Program-made: the position numbers and the translations under genes
In this document: positions 1 to 9,900 of the stretch, piece after piece
Layout of the letters: each line of letters begins with the position of its first letter
Numbering within the stretch: the stretch's first letter is position 1
NCBI RefSeq assembly: GCF_002113125.1
Contig: NZ_NEJP01000014.1
Span: 124,001 to 188,000 of the forward strand
DNA from: Pseudomonas sp. B20(2017)
Lineage (GTDB): Bacteria; Pseudomonadota; Gammaproteobacteria; Pseudomonadales; Pseudomonadaceae
DNA length: 64,000 bases
Reading direction: 5' to 3'
Notes under the pieces: generated by a model
What the model saw: the letters and a program-made list of their open reading frames with translations, nothing else
Databases searched by the model: none
What the model was told of the DNA's origin: nothing

Positions 1-1
1 A

Positions 2-640
2 CTGGTTCACGAACTGCAGGGCGAGGGCGTGCTGTCGCTGACCGCCGACCTTGAGCAATACGCCGATTGCGCCCGGGTGATGAACGCTGCCGTCGATGCG
101 TTCGGGCGTCTGGATGTGCTGGTCAACAACGTCGGCGGCACCCTCTGGGCCAAGCCGTTCGAGCACTATGAGGTCGAGCAGATCGAGGCCGAAATGCGCC
201 GTTCGCTGTTCCCGACGCTGTGGTGCTGCCACGCAGCCTTGCCGTACATGCTCAAGCAGGGGCGCGGCGCGATCGTCAATGTGTCGTCGATTGCGACCCG
301 CAGCCTGAACCGCGTTCCCTACGGCGCGGCCAAGGGCGGAGTCAATGCACTGACTGCCTGCCTGGCATTCGAAAATGCCGAGCGCGGAATCCGGGTCAAC
401 GCCACCGCGCCCGGCGGCACCGAAGCGCCGCCTCGGCGCATCCCGCGCAACACGGCCGAACAGTCGGCGCAGGAGCATACCTGGTATCAGGAAATCGTCG
501 CGCAAACCCTCGATAGCAGCCTGATGAAACGCTACGGAACCATTGATGAACAGGTCGGCGCGATCCTGTTTCTCGCCTCGGACGACGCCTCCTACATCAC
601 CGGCGTGACCCTGCCGGTCGGTGGCGGTGACCTCGGTTGA
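2..640 (+). CDS. benD: 1,6-dihydroxycyclohexa-2,4-diene-1-carboxylate dehydrogenase, 5' truncated
   Basis: The C-terminal 212 residues of a short-chain dehydrogenase are present; about 40 N-terminal residues, including the Rossmann glycine motif, lie before the window. Visible are the NNVGG structural motif, the catalytic serine in NVSS and the YGAAK (YxxxK) catalytic pair. The family oxidises benzoate cis-diol to catechol with release of CO2, using NAD+. Naming as benD rests on the overall sequence and on the immediately following catBCA genes, which consume catechol. The frame is open from base 2, so no start can be assigned here. Its stop is 22 bases before catB, which suggests cotranscription. 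Confidence 0.88.
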   Translation: MVHELQGEGVLSLTADLEQYADCARVMNAAVDAFGRLDVLVNNVGGTLWAKPFEHYEVEQIEAEMRRSLFPTLWCCHAALPYMLKQGRGAIVNVSSIATRSLNRVPYGAAKGGVNALTACLAFENAERGIRVNATAPGGTEAPPRRIPRNTAEQSAQEHTWYQEIVAQTLDSSLMKRYGTIDEQVGAILFLASDDASYITGVTLPVGGGDLG

Positions 641-662
641 TCACGCATGAATGGACACTCAA

Positions 663-1784
663 ATGAACCGGATCCTGATTGAAAACCTGTCGGCGATCAT
701 CGTCGACCTGCCGACCATCCGCCCGCACAAACTGGCGATGCACACGATGCAGAACCAGACGCTGGTGATCCTGCGCCTGCGTTGCAGCGACGGTATCGAA
801 GGCGTCGGCGAAGCCACCACCATCGGCGGTCTGGCCTACGGCTACGAAAGCCCGGAAAGCATCAAGGCCAACCTCGACGCGCACCTGGCGCCGGCGCTGA
901 TCGGCCTGGACGCGGACAACATCAACGCCGCCATGCAGAAGCTCGACAAGATCGCCAAAGGCAACACCTTCGCCAAGTCCGGCATCGAGAGCGCATTGCT
1001 GGATGCCCAAGGCAAACGCCTCGGCCTGCCGGTGAGCGAACTGCTCGGCGGTCGGGTTCGCGACAGCCTCGAAGTGGCCTGGACCCTGGCCAGCGGCGAC
1101 ACTGCCCGCGACATTGCCGAGGCCGAACAAATGCTGGAAGCGCGGCGGCACCGGATCTTCAAATTGAAGATCGGCGCCAACCCGCTGGAGCAGGATCTCA
1201 AACACGTCGTGGCGATCAAAAAAGCCCTGGGCGAGCGCGCCAGTGTGCGGGTCGACGTCAACCAGTACTGGGACGAGTCGCAGGCGATTCGTGGCTGTCA
1301 GGTGCTCGGCGACAACGGCATCGACCTGATCGAACAGCCGATCTCGCGGGTCAACCGCTCCGGGCAGATTCGCCTGAACCAGCGCAGCCCGGCGCCGATC
1401 ATGGCCGATGAATCCATTGAAAGCGTCGAGGATGCGTTCGGCCTCGCCGCCGACGGCGCCGCCAGCGTATTCGCCCTGAAGATCGCCAAGAACGGTGGCC
1501 CGCGCGCCGTGTTGCGCACCGCGCAAATCGCCGAAGCCGCCGGCATCGCTTTGTATGGCGGCACCATGCTCGAAGGCTCCGTCGGCACCCTGGCCTCGGC
1601 CCATGCGTTTCTCACACTCAGGCAATTGACCTGGGACACCGAGCTGTTCGGTCCGCTGTTGCTGACCGAAGACATCGTCACCGAGCGCCCGCAGTACCGC
1701 GACTTTCACCTGCACATTCCACGCACCCCGGGTCTGGGTCTGACGCTGGATGAAGAGCGTCTGGCGCGTTTTCGCCGGCACTGA
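663..1784 (+). CDS. catB: muconate cycloisomerase
   Basis: This cytoplasmic enolase-superfamily enzyme converts cis,cis-muconate to muconolactone in the catechol ortho-cleavage branch of the beta-ketoadipate pathway. With the start at 663 the protein has 373 residues, and the catalytic and metal residues fall at the classical positions: K167 and K169 in FKLKI, D198, E224 and D249. That agreement is why 663 is preferred over the in-frame ATG at 651. The ribosome-binding site is weak for both. It lies between benD and catC on the same strand, in the order benD-catB-catC-catA. No CatR-type regulator is seen in the window. Confidence 0.95.
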   Translation: MNRILIENLSAIIVDLPTIRPHKLAMHTMQNQTLVILRLRCSDGIEGVGEATTIGGLAYGYESPESIKANLDAHLAPALIGLDADNINAAMQKLDKIAKGNTFAKSGIESALLDAQGKRLGLPVSELLGGRVRDSLEVAWTLASGDTARDIAEAEQMLEARRHRIFKLKIGANPLEQDLKHVVAIKKALGERASVRVDVNQYWDESQAIRGCQVLGDNGIDLIEQPISRVNRSGQIRLNQRSPAPIMADESIESVEDAFGLAADGAASVFALKIAKNGGPRAVLRTAQIAEAAGIALYGGTMLEGSVGTLASAHAFLTLRQLTWDTELFGPLLLTEDIVTERPQYRDFHLHIPRTPGLGLTLDEERLARFRRH

Positions 1785-1802
1785 TTTCCCAAGGAGAACG
1801 CC

Positions 1803-2093
1803 ATGCTGTTCCACGTAAAAATGACCGTGAAATTGCCCGCCGACATGGACCCGGCCGTTGCCACAAGGCTCAAGGCCGACGAGAAGGAACTCGCCCAGCG
1901 CCTGCAACGCGAAGGCCAGTGGCGCCACCTCTGGCGCATCGCCGGGCACTACGCCAATTACAGCGTGTTCGACGTGCCCAGCGTCGAGGCGCTGCACGAC
2001 ACCCTGATGCTGCTGCCGCTGTTTCCCTACATGGAGATCGAGATCGACGGCCTCTGCCGCCATCCCTCGTCGATTCACACCGACGACCGCTGA
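1803..2093 (+). CDS. catC: muconolactone delta-isomerase
   Basis: A 96-residue protein of the typical CatC size, which isomerises muconolactone to beta-ketoadipate enol-lactone and normally assembles as a decamer. The N terminus MLFHVKMTVKLP and the internal WRIAGHYANYSVFDV segment are characteristic of the family. An AAGGAG ribosome-binding site lies 6 bases before the ATG. It follows catB by 18 bases and precedes catA by 40, consistent with one operon. Confidence 0.95.
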   Translation: MLFHVKMTVKLPADMDPAVATRLKADEKELAQRLQREGQWRHLWRIAGHYANYSVFDVPSVEALHDTLMLLPLFPYMEIEIDGLCRHPSSIHTDDR

Positions 2094-2133
2094 GCCGGAC
2101 TCGCCCCCACAACAACAAGATGAGGTGAACACC

Positions 2134-3048
2134 ATGACCGTGAAGATTGCCCACACTGCCGAACTGCAGAAGTTTTTCGAAGAAGCCGCCGGTTTTACCA
2201 ACGATGGCGGCAACTCGCGCTTGAAAACCATCGTCCTGCGGGTGTTGCAGGACACTGCCCGGATCATCGAAGACCTTGAGATCAGCGAAGACGAATTCTG
2301 GAAAGCCGTCGATTACCTCAACCGCCTGGGCGGCCGTTCGGAGGCCGGGTTGCTGGTGGCCGGCCTCGGCCTCGAACATTTCCTCGACCTGCTGCAGGAC
2401 GCCAAGGATGCGCAAATCGGCTTGACCGGCGGCACGCCGCGCACCATCGAAGGCCCGTTATACGTGGCCGGCGCGCCGCTGTACGAAGGTGAATGCCGGA
2501 TGGACGACGGCAGCGAGGAGGGCGTCGCCACCGTGATGTTTCTTGAAGGCCAGGTGTTCGACCCGCAGGGCCAACCACTCGCCGGCGCCACGGTCGACCT
2601 GTGGCACGCCAACACCAAGGGCACGTACTCGTTCTTCGACCAGAGCCAGTCCGAGTACAACTTGCGCCGCCGGATCATCACCGACGCCGAAGGCCGCTAC
2701 CGAGCCCGCAGCATCGTGCCCTCCGGTTATGGCTGCGACCCGCAAGGCCCGACCCAGGAATGCCTCGACCTGCTCGGCCGCCACGGCCAGCGCCCGGCTC
2801 ATATTCATTTCTTCATTTCCGCACCGGGACACCGGCACCTTACGACGCAGATCAATCTGTCCGGGGACAAGTATCTGTGGGATGACTTTGCGTATGCGAC
2901 CCGTGAAGGGTTGGTCGGGGAGGTCGAATTTCTGGAGGATGCAGAAGGGCGTCGTGCTGAATTGAAGTTCGACTTCCAGTTGCAGCAGGCGCCGGATGCG
3001 GCGGCGCAGCAACGCAGTCAACGGCCACGGGCGTTGCAGAATGCCTGA
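2134..3048 (+). CDS. catA: catechol 1,2-dioxygenase
   Basis: An intradiol ring-cleaving dioxygenase of 304 residues that opens catechol to cis,cis-muconate using non-haem Fe(III). The four iron ligands are visible as Y165 (GTYS), Y199 (PSGYG) and H223/H225 (PAHIH). The N-terminal helical dimerisation region (residues 1-100) is complete. The ATG at 2134 is chosen because AGGTG ends 7 bases upstream; an in-frame GTG at 2125 lies inside that site. It is the last gene of the cat operon. The palindrome with a T-run at 3158-3206 may terminate its transcript. Confidence 0.95.
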   Translation: MTVKIAHTAELQKFFEEAAGFTNDGGNSRLKTIVLRVLQDTARIIEDLEISEDEFWKAVDYLNRLGGRSEAGLLVAGLGLEHFLDLLQDAKDAQIGLTGGTPRTIEGPLYVAGAPLYEGECRMDDGSEEGVATVMFLEGQVFDPQGQPLAGATVDLWHANTKGTYSFFDQSQSEYNLRRRIITDAEGRYRARSIVPSGYGCDPQGPTQECLDLLGRHGQRPAHIHFFISAPGHRHLTTQINLSGDKYLWDDFAYATREGLVGEVEFLEDAEGRRAELKFDFQLQQAPDAAAQQRSQRPRALQNA

Positions 3049-3074
3049 GTCAACAGGTCTGATCGGATTGGCGG

Positions 3075-3098
3075 AACTGCGCAAAAAGTTGCGCAGTT
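3075..3098. promoter_or_regulatory. Palindrome 1: candidate regulator site upstream of hcp
   Basis: A perfect 10-base inverted repeat AACTGCGCAA / TTGCGCAGTT separated by AAAG. No T-run follows, so it is a poor terminator. The same ACTGCGCAA half-site recurs in the larger palindrome about 90 bases downstream. A small GCGGT-aaaa-ACCGC hairpin sits at 3114-3127 between them. Its centre is about 225 bases before the predicted sigma-54 start site. Inference: operator or enhancer site. Confidence 0.5.
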
Positions 3099-3157
3099 GC
3101 CCGTAATAAAATCGCGGTAAAAACCGCTACAGGCCACGCCGATCAAAGCCTCCAGCC

Positions 3158-3203
3158 AAGTGCGCAAGAAGTTGCACAGTACTGCGCAACTTCTTGCGCA
3201 CTT
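3158..3203. promoter_or_regulatory. 46-base near-perfect palindrome 2 (enhancer site and/or catA terminator)
   Basis: The two 23-base arms meet between 3180 and 3181 and differ at one pair only (A3176 against C3185). The arms contain AGTGCGCAAGAAGTTGC and its complement. The right arm runs into a T-run (3202-3207), so read forward it could be a rho-independent terminator for catA. It also carries the ACTGCGCAA half-site seen at 3075-3098 and lies about 130 bases before the predicted sigma-54 start site, the usual distance for an enhancer-binding protein. Both roles are possible. Confidence 0.6.
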
Positions 3204-3285
3204 TTTTGCTGTTTCCTACAGAAAAAACCGAAAACTTCCCACGTCAATTTCATAAACCTTTGATCGGTAACGACCATGCAATTGC

Positions 3286-3301
3286 TGGCACGAGTTTTGT
3301 T
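3286..3301 (+). promoter_or_regulatory. Sigma-54 promoter of hcp
   Basis: TGGCACG-AGTT-TTGTT matches the RpoN consensus TGGCACG-N4-TTGCW at all fixed bases except the final C of the -12 element. The GG and G elements are exactly 12 bases apart. Predicted transcription start is near 3312, giving a leader of about 58 bases before hcp. Sigma-54 control of hcp genes is known in several T6SS-bearing bacteria. The activator is not encoded in this window. Confidence 0.75.
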
Positions 3302-3369
3302 AACTCCTTTGCCACCTGGACAGGCAATCACGCCGTCCGGTCCTGTCTTTTGAGCAAGGAGCACACCCC

Positions 3370-3885
3370 ATGGCAACACCAGCGTACATGTCGGTTACCG
3401 GCGAAAAACAAGGCCTGATCACTGCCGGCGCTTTCACCGCCGACTCCGTTGGCAACACCTACCAGGAAGGCCACGAAGACCAGGTCATGGTTCAGGCTTT
3501 CACCCACGACGTGATCATCCCGCGTGACCCACAGTCCGGCCAGCCAACCGGTCAGCGCGTGCACAAGCCAGTTGTGATCACCAAGGTCTACGACAAGGCT
3601 TCGCCTCTGCTGCAAGCCGCTCTGACCTCCGGCGAGCGCATGAGCGAAATCGTTATCCAGTGGTACCGCACTTCGGCGCAAGGCACCCAAGAGCACTACT
3701 ACACCACCAAACTGGAAGACGCGATCATCGTCGCCATCAACAACAAAATGCACAACTGCCAGGACCCGGCAAACGCCCACTTCACTCATCTGGAAGAGGT
3801 GCATTTCACCTACCGCAAAATCACCTGGACCCACGAAGTCTCCGGTACTTCGGGTTCCGATGACTGGCGTGCTCCGGTCGTTTAA
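3370..3885 (+). CDS. hcp: Hcp family type VI secretion tube protein
   Basis: A 171-residue Hcp protein, the ring-forming subunit of the tail tube that is expelled with VgrG. The N terminus (MATPAYMSVTGEKQG), the central region (QPTGQRVHKPVVITKVYDKAS) and the C-terminal TYRKITWTHE block are typical of the Hcp2-like class. AAGGAG lies 8 bases before the ATG. It is preceded by a sigma-54 promoter and palindromic sites and followed 128 bases later by vgrG. No T6SS sheath, baseplate or membrane-complex gene lies in the window, so this is an orphan effector cassette served by an apparatus encoded elsewhere. Confidence 0.95.
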   Translation: MATPAYMSVTGEKQGLITAGAFTADSVGNTYQEGHEDQVMVQAFTHDVIIPRDPQSGQPTGQRVHKPVVITKVYDKASPLLQAALTSGERMSEIVIQWYRTSAQGTQEHYYTTKLEDAIIVAINNKMHNCQDPANAHFTHLEEVHFTYRKITWTHEVSGTSGSDDWRAPVV

Positions 3886-4013
3886 TCACGGCTGATGGTT
3901 GTACCGCCTCGGCCGTTTTGCCGGTCGAGGCATCTTCACTACTCAAGGATTTTTTTGCCGTCCGATCCTTGGCGATCTGGCGTACATCGCAGCACAGCAC
4001 GAGGGACAAGGGA

Positions 4014-6920
4014 ATGTTCTCACCGGCCAACCAACCCCATTTCAATCTGACCATTGATGGCGCGGACAGCGATTTCCAGGTGCTGTCGTTCACCGGTCGG
4101 GAAACCCTCAACACTCCCTTCGAATTCGAGCTGGAACTGGTCAGCGAAAAAGCTTCGATCAACCTCGAAAGCCTGCTGCACAAATTGGCGTTTCTTCAGC
4201 TGTCGCCAAGCGGAACCGGGATCCACGGGCTGATCTACAGCATCGCCCAGGGCGAGGCGGGCAAACGCCTTACCCGCTACAAGATCTCGTTGCGCCCGCA
4301 GCTTTCGTACCTTGCGCACCGCTTCAACCAGCGCATCTTTCAGCAGATGACCGTGCAGCAGATCATCAGCCAGGTGCTGGAAGAACACGGCATTCTGGCC
4401 AGCGATTACCACTTCCAGCTGAGCGCGATCTATCCCGAGCGGATTTACTGCACGCAGTACGATGAAAGTGACCTGCACTTCGTCCAGCGCCTGTGCGAAG
4501 AAGAAGGCATTCACTATCACTTCCAGCACACCGCCAGCGGCCACAAACTGATCTTTGGCGATGACCAGACAGTGTTCCCAAAACTGGCGCCGGTGGCCTA
4601 TCAGCAGGACTCCGGGCTGGTGGCGGACAAACCGGTGGTCAAGCGTTTCGGCCTGCGCCTGGCCACCCGCACCAGCCGCACCACACGACGCGATTACGAC
4701 TTCGTCAAACCGAAGATCGAGCTGGAAAGCGACGCCAAAAGCAGCGCCCAGCCGGATCTGGAAGATTACGACTACCCGGGCCGCTTCGTGGACCGCGAGC
4801 GTGGCAAGCACCTGGCCAACCGCAACCTCGAACGCCACCGCAGCGACTATCGTCTGGCCGAGGGCAACAGCGACCAGCCGATTCTGGTCACCGGGCATTT
4901 TCTGGCCCTGACCGATCACACCAACCCGACGTGGAACGACCTGTGGCTGCTCACTGAAATCTTCCATGAAGGCAAGCAGCCGCAAGTGCTGGAAGAGTCG
5001 GTGACCAGCGACACCACCGACGACAAGGACGATTTCCATCAGGGCTATCGCAACCGCTTCAACGCGATCCCGTGGGACGTGCCGTACCGTCCGCCACTGG
5101 ACCACCCGAAACCCAAAGTCCTCGGTTCGCAAAGCGCCGTGGTCACAGGTCCCGAAGGCGAAGAAATCTTCTGCGACCAGTACGGCCGGGTGAAGGTGCA
5201 GTTTTTCTGGGACCGTGAGGGTCAGCACGACGACAAGACCACCTGCTGGATGCGCGTGGCTTCCAGTTGGGCTGCTGAAACCTTTGGTTCGATCAATATT
5301 CCGCGGGTCGGCATGGAAGTGCTGATCACCTTCCTCGAAGGCGATCCCGACCAGCCGCTGATCACCGGTTGCCTGTACCACGGCGCCAACCTGCCACCGT
5401 ACAAACTGCCGGACTTCAAGACCCTCGCCACGGTCAAGAGCAAGGAATACAAGGGCAGTCGCGCCAACGAACTGCGCATCGACGACACCACCAGTGAAAT
5501 CAGCATTGCGCTGCGCAGTGATCATGGTGCGAGTGCGATCAACCTCGGTTACCTGACCCATCCACGTCCTTCAGGTGGGCAGCCACGCGGCGAAGGTTTT
5601 GAGTTAAGAACCGACCGCCACGGCGCCGTGCGTGCCGGAGCCGGTTTGTTGATTACCACCGAGCCGCGCCCGAACGAATCCAAGCACCACAAGGATCTGC
5701 CGGAAACCGCCGAACGTCTGGCCACCGCCAGCGATCAGCAAGATAGTTTCGCCACACAGGCCAGGGAGCTTCAGGCTCAAGAGGCCGGCGATCAGGACGA
5801 CGTGGCCAAGGCCTTGCACGCCCAGCATCAAGGCGTGCTCGGCTCTGGACCGGCAAATCTCACCGCCAACGAATTCCCCGAGTTCACCGAGCCGCATCTG
5901 GTGCTCGCCAGTCCTGCCGGCATCGCCCTGACCACTCCGCGTTCCAGCCATATCGCCACCGGCGAACACCTGGCGCTGAGCAGCACCGGTCACACCAGTT
6001 TTTCCATCGGCAAACGCCTGCTGGCCAGCGCCAGTCGCGGCATGCGCCTGTTCGTGCAGAGCATGGGCTGGCGCCTGGTGGCGGCGTCCGGCGACATCGA
6101 CGTCAAGGCGCTCAAGGACAGCATCAACCTGCTGGCCAAACTCAACATCACCGCCAATGCCGACCGCATCACCATCACCGCCAAGACCGAACTGGTGATC
6201 CAGGGCGGCGGCAGCGCCACGACCTACAACGCCGGCGGCATCACCCACGCCACCAGCGGCCCGTACACCGCCCACGCGGCGAACTTTGCTTACACCGGTG
6301 CCAAGAGTCTCGCGGGCGTGTTCCCGGAACCGCCAAAACCGGGCAAGGGCAATCTGGAGCTGTTCAACCAGTACGCCGGGAGACAGGGCATCAAGGACGG
6401 CGATTACGAAGTCATCGATGCCTTGGGCAAAAGCATCAAGGGCAAGCTCGACGCCAAGGGCTTCGCCAGCGTTGCCGGTGCCGCACCGGGCCCGGCGCGG
6501 GTGCTGTTCGGCCAGGATCCGGCGGACACCTGGAGCGACGGCAGCTACATCGGCAAACCGCAATGGCCGTTGAGTCCGCCGGGTGCCGAAGACATTCCGA
6601 GCCAGGTGCAGGCCATGGTCGCGCAGGCGCTGCCGAGCAAGAACTGGGACATGTTGGAGAAGGGCAAGGAATTGGCACAGACAGGGATGGGTGCAATGCA
6701 GACCGCGCAAGGTGCGATGCAAACGGCGCAGCAGGTGAAGGGTGTGGTGCAGGGCGGCGTGGCGGGGCTGCCGAAACTGGCGAGTGCGGCAATGCCGAGT
6801 GCGTCGGGGATCCTCGGTGCGGCGAGCAAGGCGGGCAAGCTTCCTGGCCTGCCGGCGCCGACGCTTCCAAAACCTTCTTTGAAAACTCCGCAATTGCTGG
6901 CGGGTGAGGTGCTGTCATGA
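4014..6920 (+). CDS. vgrG: Type VI secretion tip protein VgrG with long C-terminal extension
   Basis: A 968-residue VgrG. The order is the gp27-like base (about 1-370), the gp5 OB-fold with DQYGRVKVQFFWDREG and INIPRVGMEVLITFLEGDPD (about 385-480), a DUF2345-like beta-helix region (about 600-760) and a tail. The tail has a small beta domain and then repeated alanine/glutamine-rich segments (GAMQTAQGAMQTAQQ) ending in a proline-rich stretch. The tail probably loads the Rhs partner, because the next gene overlaps the stop codon. ATG 4014 is chosen because MFSPANQPHFNLTIDG begins the conserved domain. The open frame reaches back to 3918 without family similarity. Confidence 0.93.
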   Translation: MFSPANQPHFNLTIDGADSDFQVLSFTGRETLNTPFEFELELVSEKASINLESLLHKLAFLQLSPSGTGIHGLIYSIAQGEAGKRLTRYKISLRPQLSYLAHRFNQRIFQQMTVQQIISQVLEEHGILASDYHFQLSAIYPERIYCTQYDESDLHFVQRLCEEEGIHYHFQHTASGHKLIFGDDQTVFPKLAPVAYQQDSGLVADKPVVKRFGLRLATRTSRTTRRDYDFVKPKIELESDAKSSAQPDLEDYDYPGRFVDRERGKHLANRNLERHRSDYRLAEGNSDQPILVTGHFLALTDHTNPTWNDLWLLTEIFHEGKQPQVLEESVTSDTTDDKDDFHQGYRNRFNAIPWDVPYRPPLDHPKPKVLGSQSAVVTGPEGEEIFCDQYGRVKVQFFWDREGQHDDKTTCWMRVASSWAAETFGSINIPRVGMEVLITFLEGDPDQPLITGCLYHGANLPPYKLPDFKTLATVKSKEYKGSRANELRIDDTTSEISIALRSDHGASAINLGYLTHPRPSGGQPRGEGFELRTDRHGAVRAGAGLLITTEPRPNESKHHKDLPETAERLATASDQQDSFATQARELQAQEAGDQDDVAKALHAQHQGVLGSGPANLTANEFPEFTEPHLVLASPAGIALTTPRSSHIATGEHLALSSTGHTSFSIGKRLLASASRGMRLFVQSMGWRLVAASGDIDVKALKDSINLLAKLNITANADRITITAKTELVIQGGGSATTYNAGGITHATSGPYTAHAANFAYTGAKSLAGVFPEPPKPGKGNLELFNQYAGRQGIKDGDYEVIDALGKSIKGKLDAKGFASVAGAAPGPARVLFGQDPADTWSDGSYIGKPQWPLSPPGAEDIPSQVQAMVAQALPSKNWDMLEKGKELAQTGMGAMQTAQGAMQTAQQVKGVVQGGVAGLPKLASAAMPSASGILGAASKAGKLPGLPAPTLPKPSLKTPQLLAGEVLS

Positions 6921-9900
6921 CAACTGGGGGCGGTGGTGCGAAACAGCGTGAGCCGCAAGTCGCGGTGGTACCACTCAACACGATCGATATTCAGGATGTC
7001 GGACGCGGCGCTGCCAAATTCGATGCCTGGTTGCAGTCCATCAGCGGCGGTGTCGTCACACTTGATCGAGTCAAGAACGTCGCGGGTGCTCTTCCTGTCG
7101 TGGGCAACATCATGGCGTTGGTTGATGCCCTCGGAGACATCGTCACCTTGGCCAAAAGCAAACAGCGTCAAGTGCTGGATTGGGTCAGCCTGGGTATCAA
7201 CCTGATTGGTGTATTGCCTGCGCCGCCGACCATGGCTTCTGCGCGCATGACACTACGCCCGACCCTGGGACTGGTGCGTCAGGAACTGCGTAACAGCGCC
7301 AAGATGCTGCTTGGGGACTCTCTGATTGAAGTGTTGATCGGGCATTTGAACGCCACCATCGTCGGCACCATCGATGACTTCGTCAAACAGGCACAACCCA
7401 AGCTGGCGGGCATTCTCGACGACGCTGGAAAACTGGGTCAAAGCGCGGTGAACGAGATTGCCAAGGGCCTGGAAACGGTGGTCAACGGCAAGCTTGACGC
7501 CAAAGGCGATCTCAACGCGGCAGGTTCAAGGCTCACCGCGGCACGGGGTCAGTTACTGCATGATCCCAAGGCGGCCATCAGCAATATCTTTGGCGCTGCA
7601 TTCAGCGCCTACAAGGCGGCAGGAAAAGGGGTGGCCAATAGTGCAGCGAAAAATCTGCTGCCGGAAAAAGCCAGGGCCTTGGTACTGGGTAATACATCCA
7701 TGCTGCGTAATCTGGGTATAGAACTGCGAACCCAGCTGAAAAAACTTGCCGATCCAGGTGTGCAGCACTCTATCGGCTGGTTGTTGCAGATGCTGGCGGG
7801 GGCGGTGGTGACCTGGCGCAAACGCAGGTCCCATGGCCAGAGCGCAACGGTCAAACCCGGCGGAACGAGTAAAGCCCAACGCAGGGCCGGGGACGGACAG
7901 CTGGAGATGCAGTCAAAGCAGTCAGGCGCGAAAGCCGACGCCAATTGCCGCAAGAACGGTGTGTGTCCCATCACCGCTCATAGCATCAGCTTTGCCATGG
8001 GTTCGGAGACTTTCAATCACACCGACTTCAGCCTGCCCGGCCCGTTTCCGGTCACCTGGACTCGCACCTATTACTCACGTCTGGATGCCTACGACAAGGG
8101 CGTCTGCGGTGCTCGCTGGATTACCGAGTTCACCACCCGATTTGATCGCGTCGATGACGGATTGGTGTACCACGCTGCCGATGGTCGCAGCCACAACTAC
8201 CCTCTGCCCAAAGTGGGTGAAGCTCACTACGACCCGATCGAGAGCCTCACGCTGGTACGCGTCGACGAGAACCAATTGGTGCTGTGTAGCGGTGTCGAGC
8301 GCAAGGAAACTTATGTGCGTCGAGGTCAGCGCTACCTGCTGAGTGGAATCGTACTGCGCAGCGGTGCGGGAATCATGCTGCACTACGAACATCGCCATAA
8401 CGATGAAGTCGTGTTGTCGGATCTGATCACCTACCAAGGAGACGTTTCCAAGGTTCATTTGCAACTCGGTACATTGATCGACGATCAGGGGCGCTTGATC
8501 GGCCTCTGGGAGATTCGCGATGGTTCCCCTTGGCGTCAGCTGTGTGCCTATGTTTATGACGACGCCGGGGACTTGATACAGGCTCAGGACGAAAATGCGG
8601 CGGTGTGGAGCTACCAGTATCAGCATCACCTCATCACCCGATACACCGATCGCACCGGACGCGGTATGAATCTGCAATGGCAGGGACAGGGCGCCGATGC
8701 GCGGGCTATACGCGAATGGGCCGATGACGGCAGCTACGATACCCGGCTGGAGTGGGATGAAAATATTCGCCTGACTTACGTCACCGATGCCCATGGCAAT
8801 GAGACCTGGCACTACTACGACATCCTTGGCTACACCTATCGCATCCGTCATCCCGACGAACGCTCGGAATGGCTGTTTCGCGATGACGCAAAAAACATCG
8901 TGCGCCATGTTCATACCGACGGCTGCATCGATCGATTCAGCTATGACGACCGCGGGAACGTGCTCGAACATATCCGGGCCGACGATACGGTCCTGCACTT
9001 TGCCTACGACGACCAGGATCAACTGATCAAGATCAGCGACGCGGAGGGTGGTCTGTGGCTTCGCGATTACGATTCACAGGGCAATCTGGTAGAAGCCGTC
9101 GACCCATTGGGTAACAAGACCGAATACACCTACACCCCGGCCGGTCTGCTCACGGCCATCAAGGATGCCAACGGCGCCGAGAAGAAACTTGAGTACAACG
9201 ACGCTGGCCAGTTGACGAAGTACACCGATTGCTCCGGAAAAAGCAGCACCTGGGAATATGACAGTCGAGGGCAGACGATCTGTTTCACCGATGCAGCCGG
9301 GCAAAGTACCGAGTACGAATATCAGGCGGGTCAACTGGTACTGATCAAACATCCGGACAAATCCGAAGAGCGATTCACGCGCGATGCCGAAGGTCGATTA
9401 CTGGTCCACATCGATGGCCTTGGTCGCTGCACCTCCTGGAGTTACACCGCTGCCGGTCTGGTGGCGGAGCGGGTGGACGCTGCCGAGCAGACATTGCGCT
9501 ATCGCTGGGATCGGCTCGGGCGCTTGTCGGCCCTGGAAAACGAAAATGAACAGCGAGCGCAGTTCGAGTACGACCCGGTAGGGCGGCTGCTTCACGAAAC
9601 CGGCTTCGACGGTCGGAGCAAGCACTACCAATACGATCCTGATACCGGGCGTCTAGCCTCGACGAGGGATGGGGAGCGCGTTACTGAATTGCGCTTCGAT
9701 CCGATGAATCGCCTGATCTCTCGTCTTGCAAGACTTGGCGGTGAGTCGCAGGAAGAAACCTTTGCCTACGATGGAAACGGCAACCTGGTGCTCGCCAGCA
9801 ATGATAAGAGCCGCTTGCAGTGGTTCCATGACCCGGCAGGTAACCTGTTGCGCGAGCATCAGCATTATTCTGTACTGGAAAAACCAACGGTTGCGGTCTG

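Noticed and set aside
597..2267. 556-codon minus-strand ORF over catB and catC
   Set aside because: catB and catC show intact catalytic residues and good ribosome-binding sites; the antisense frame has no known motif.
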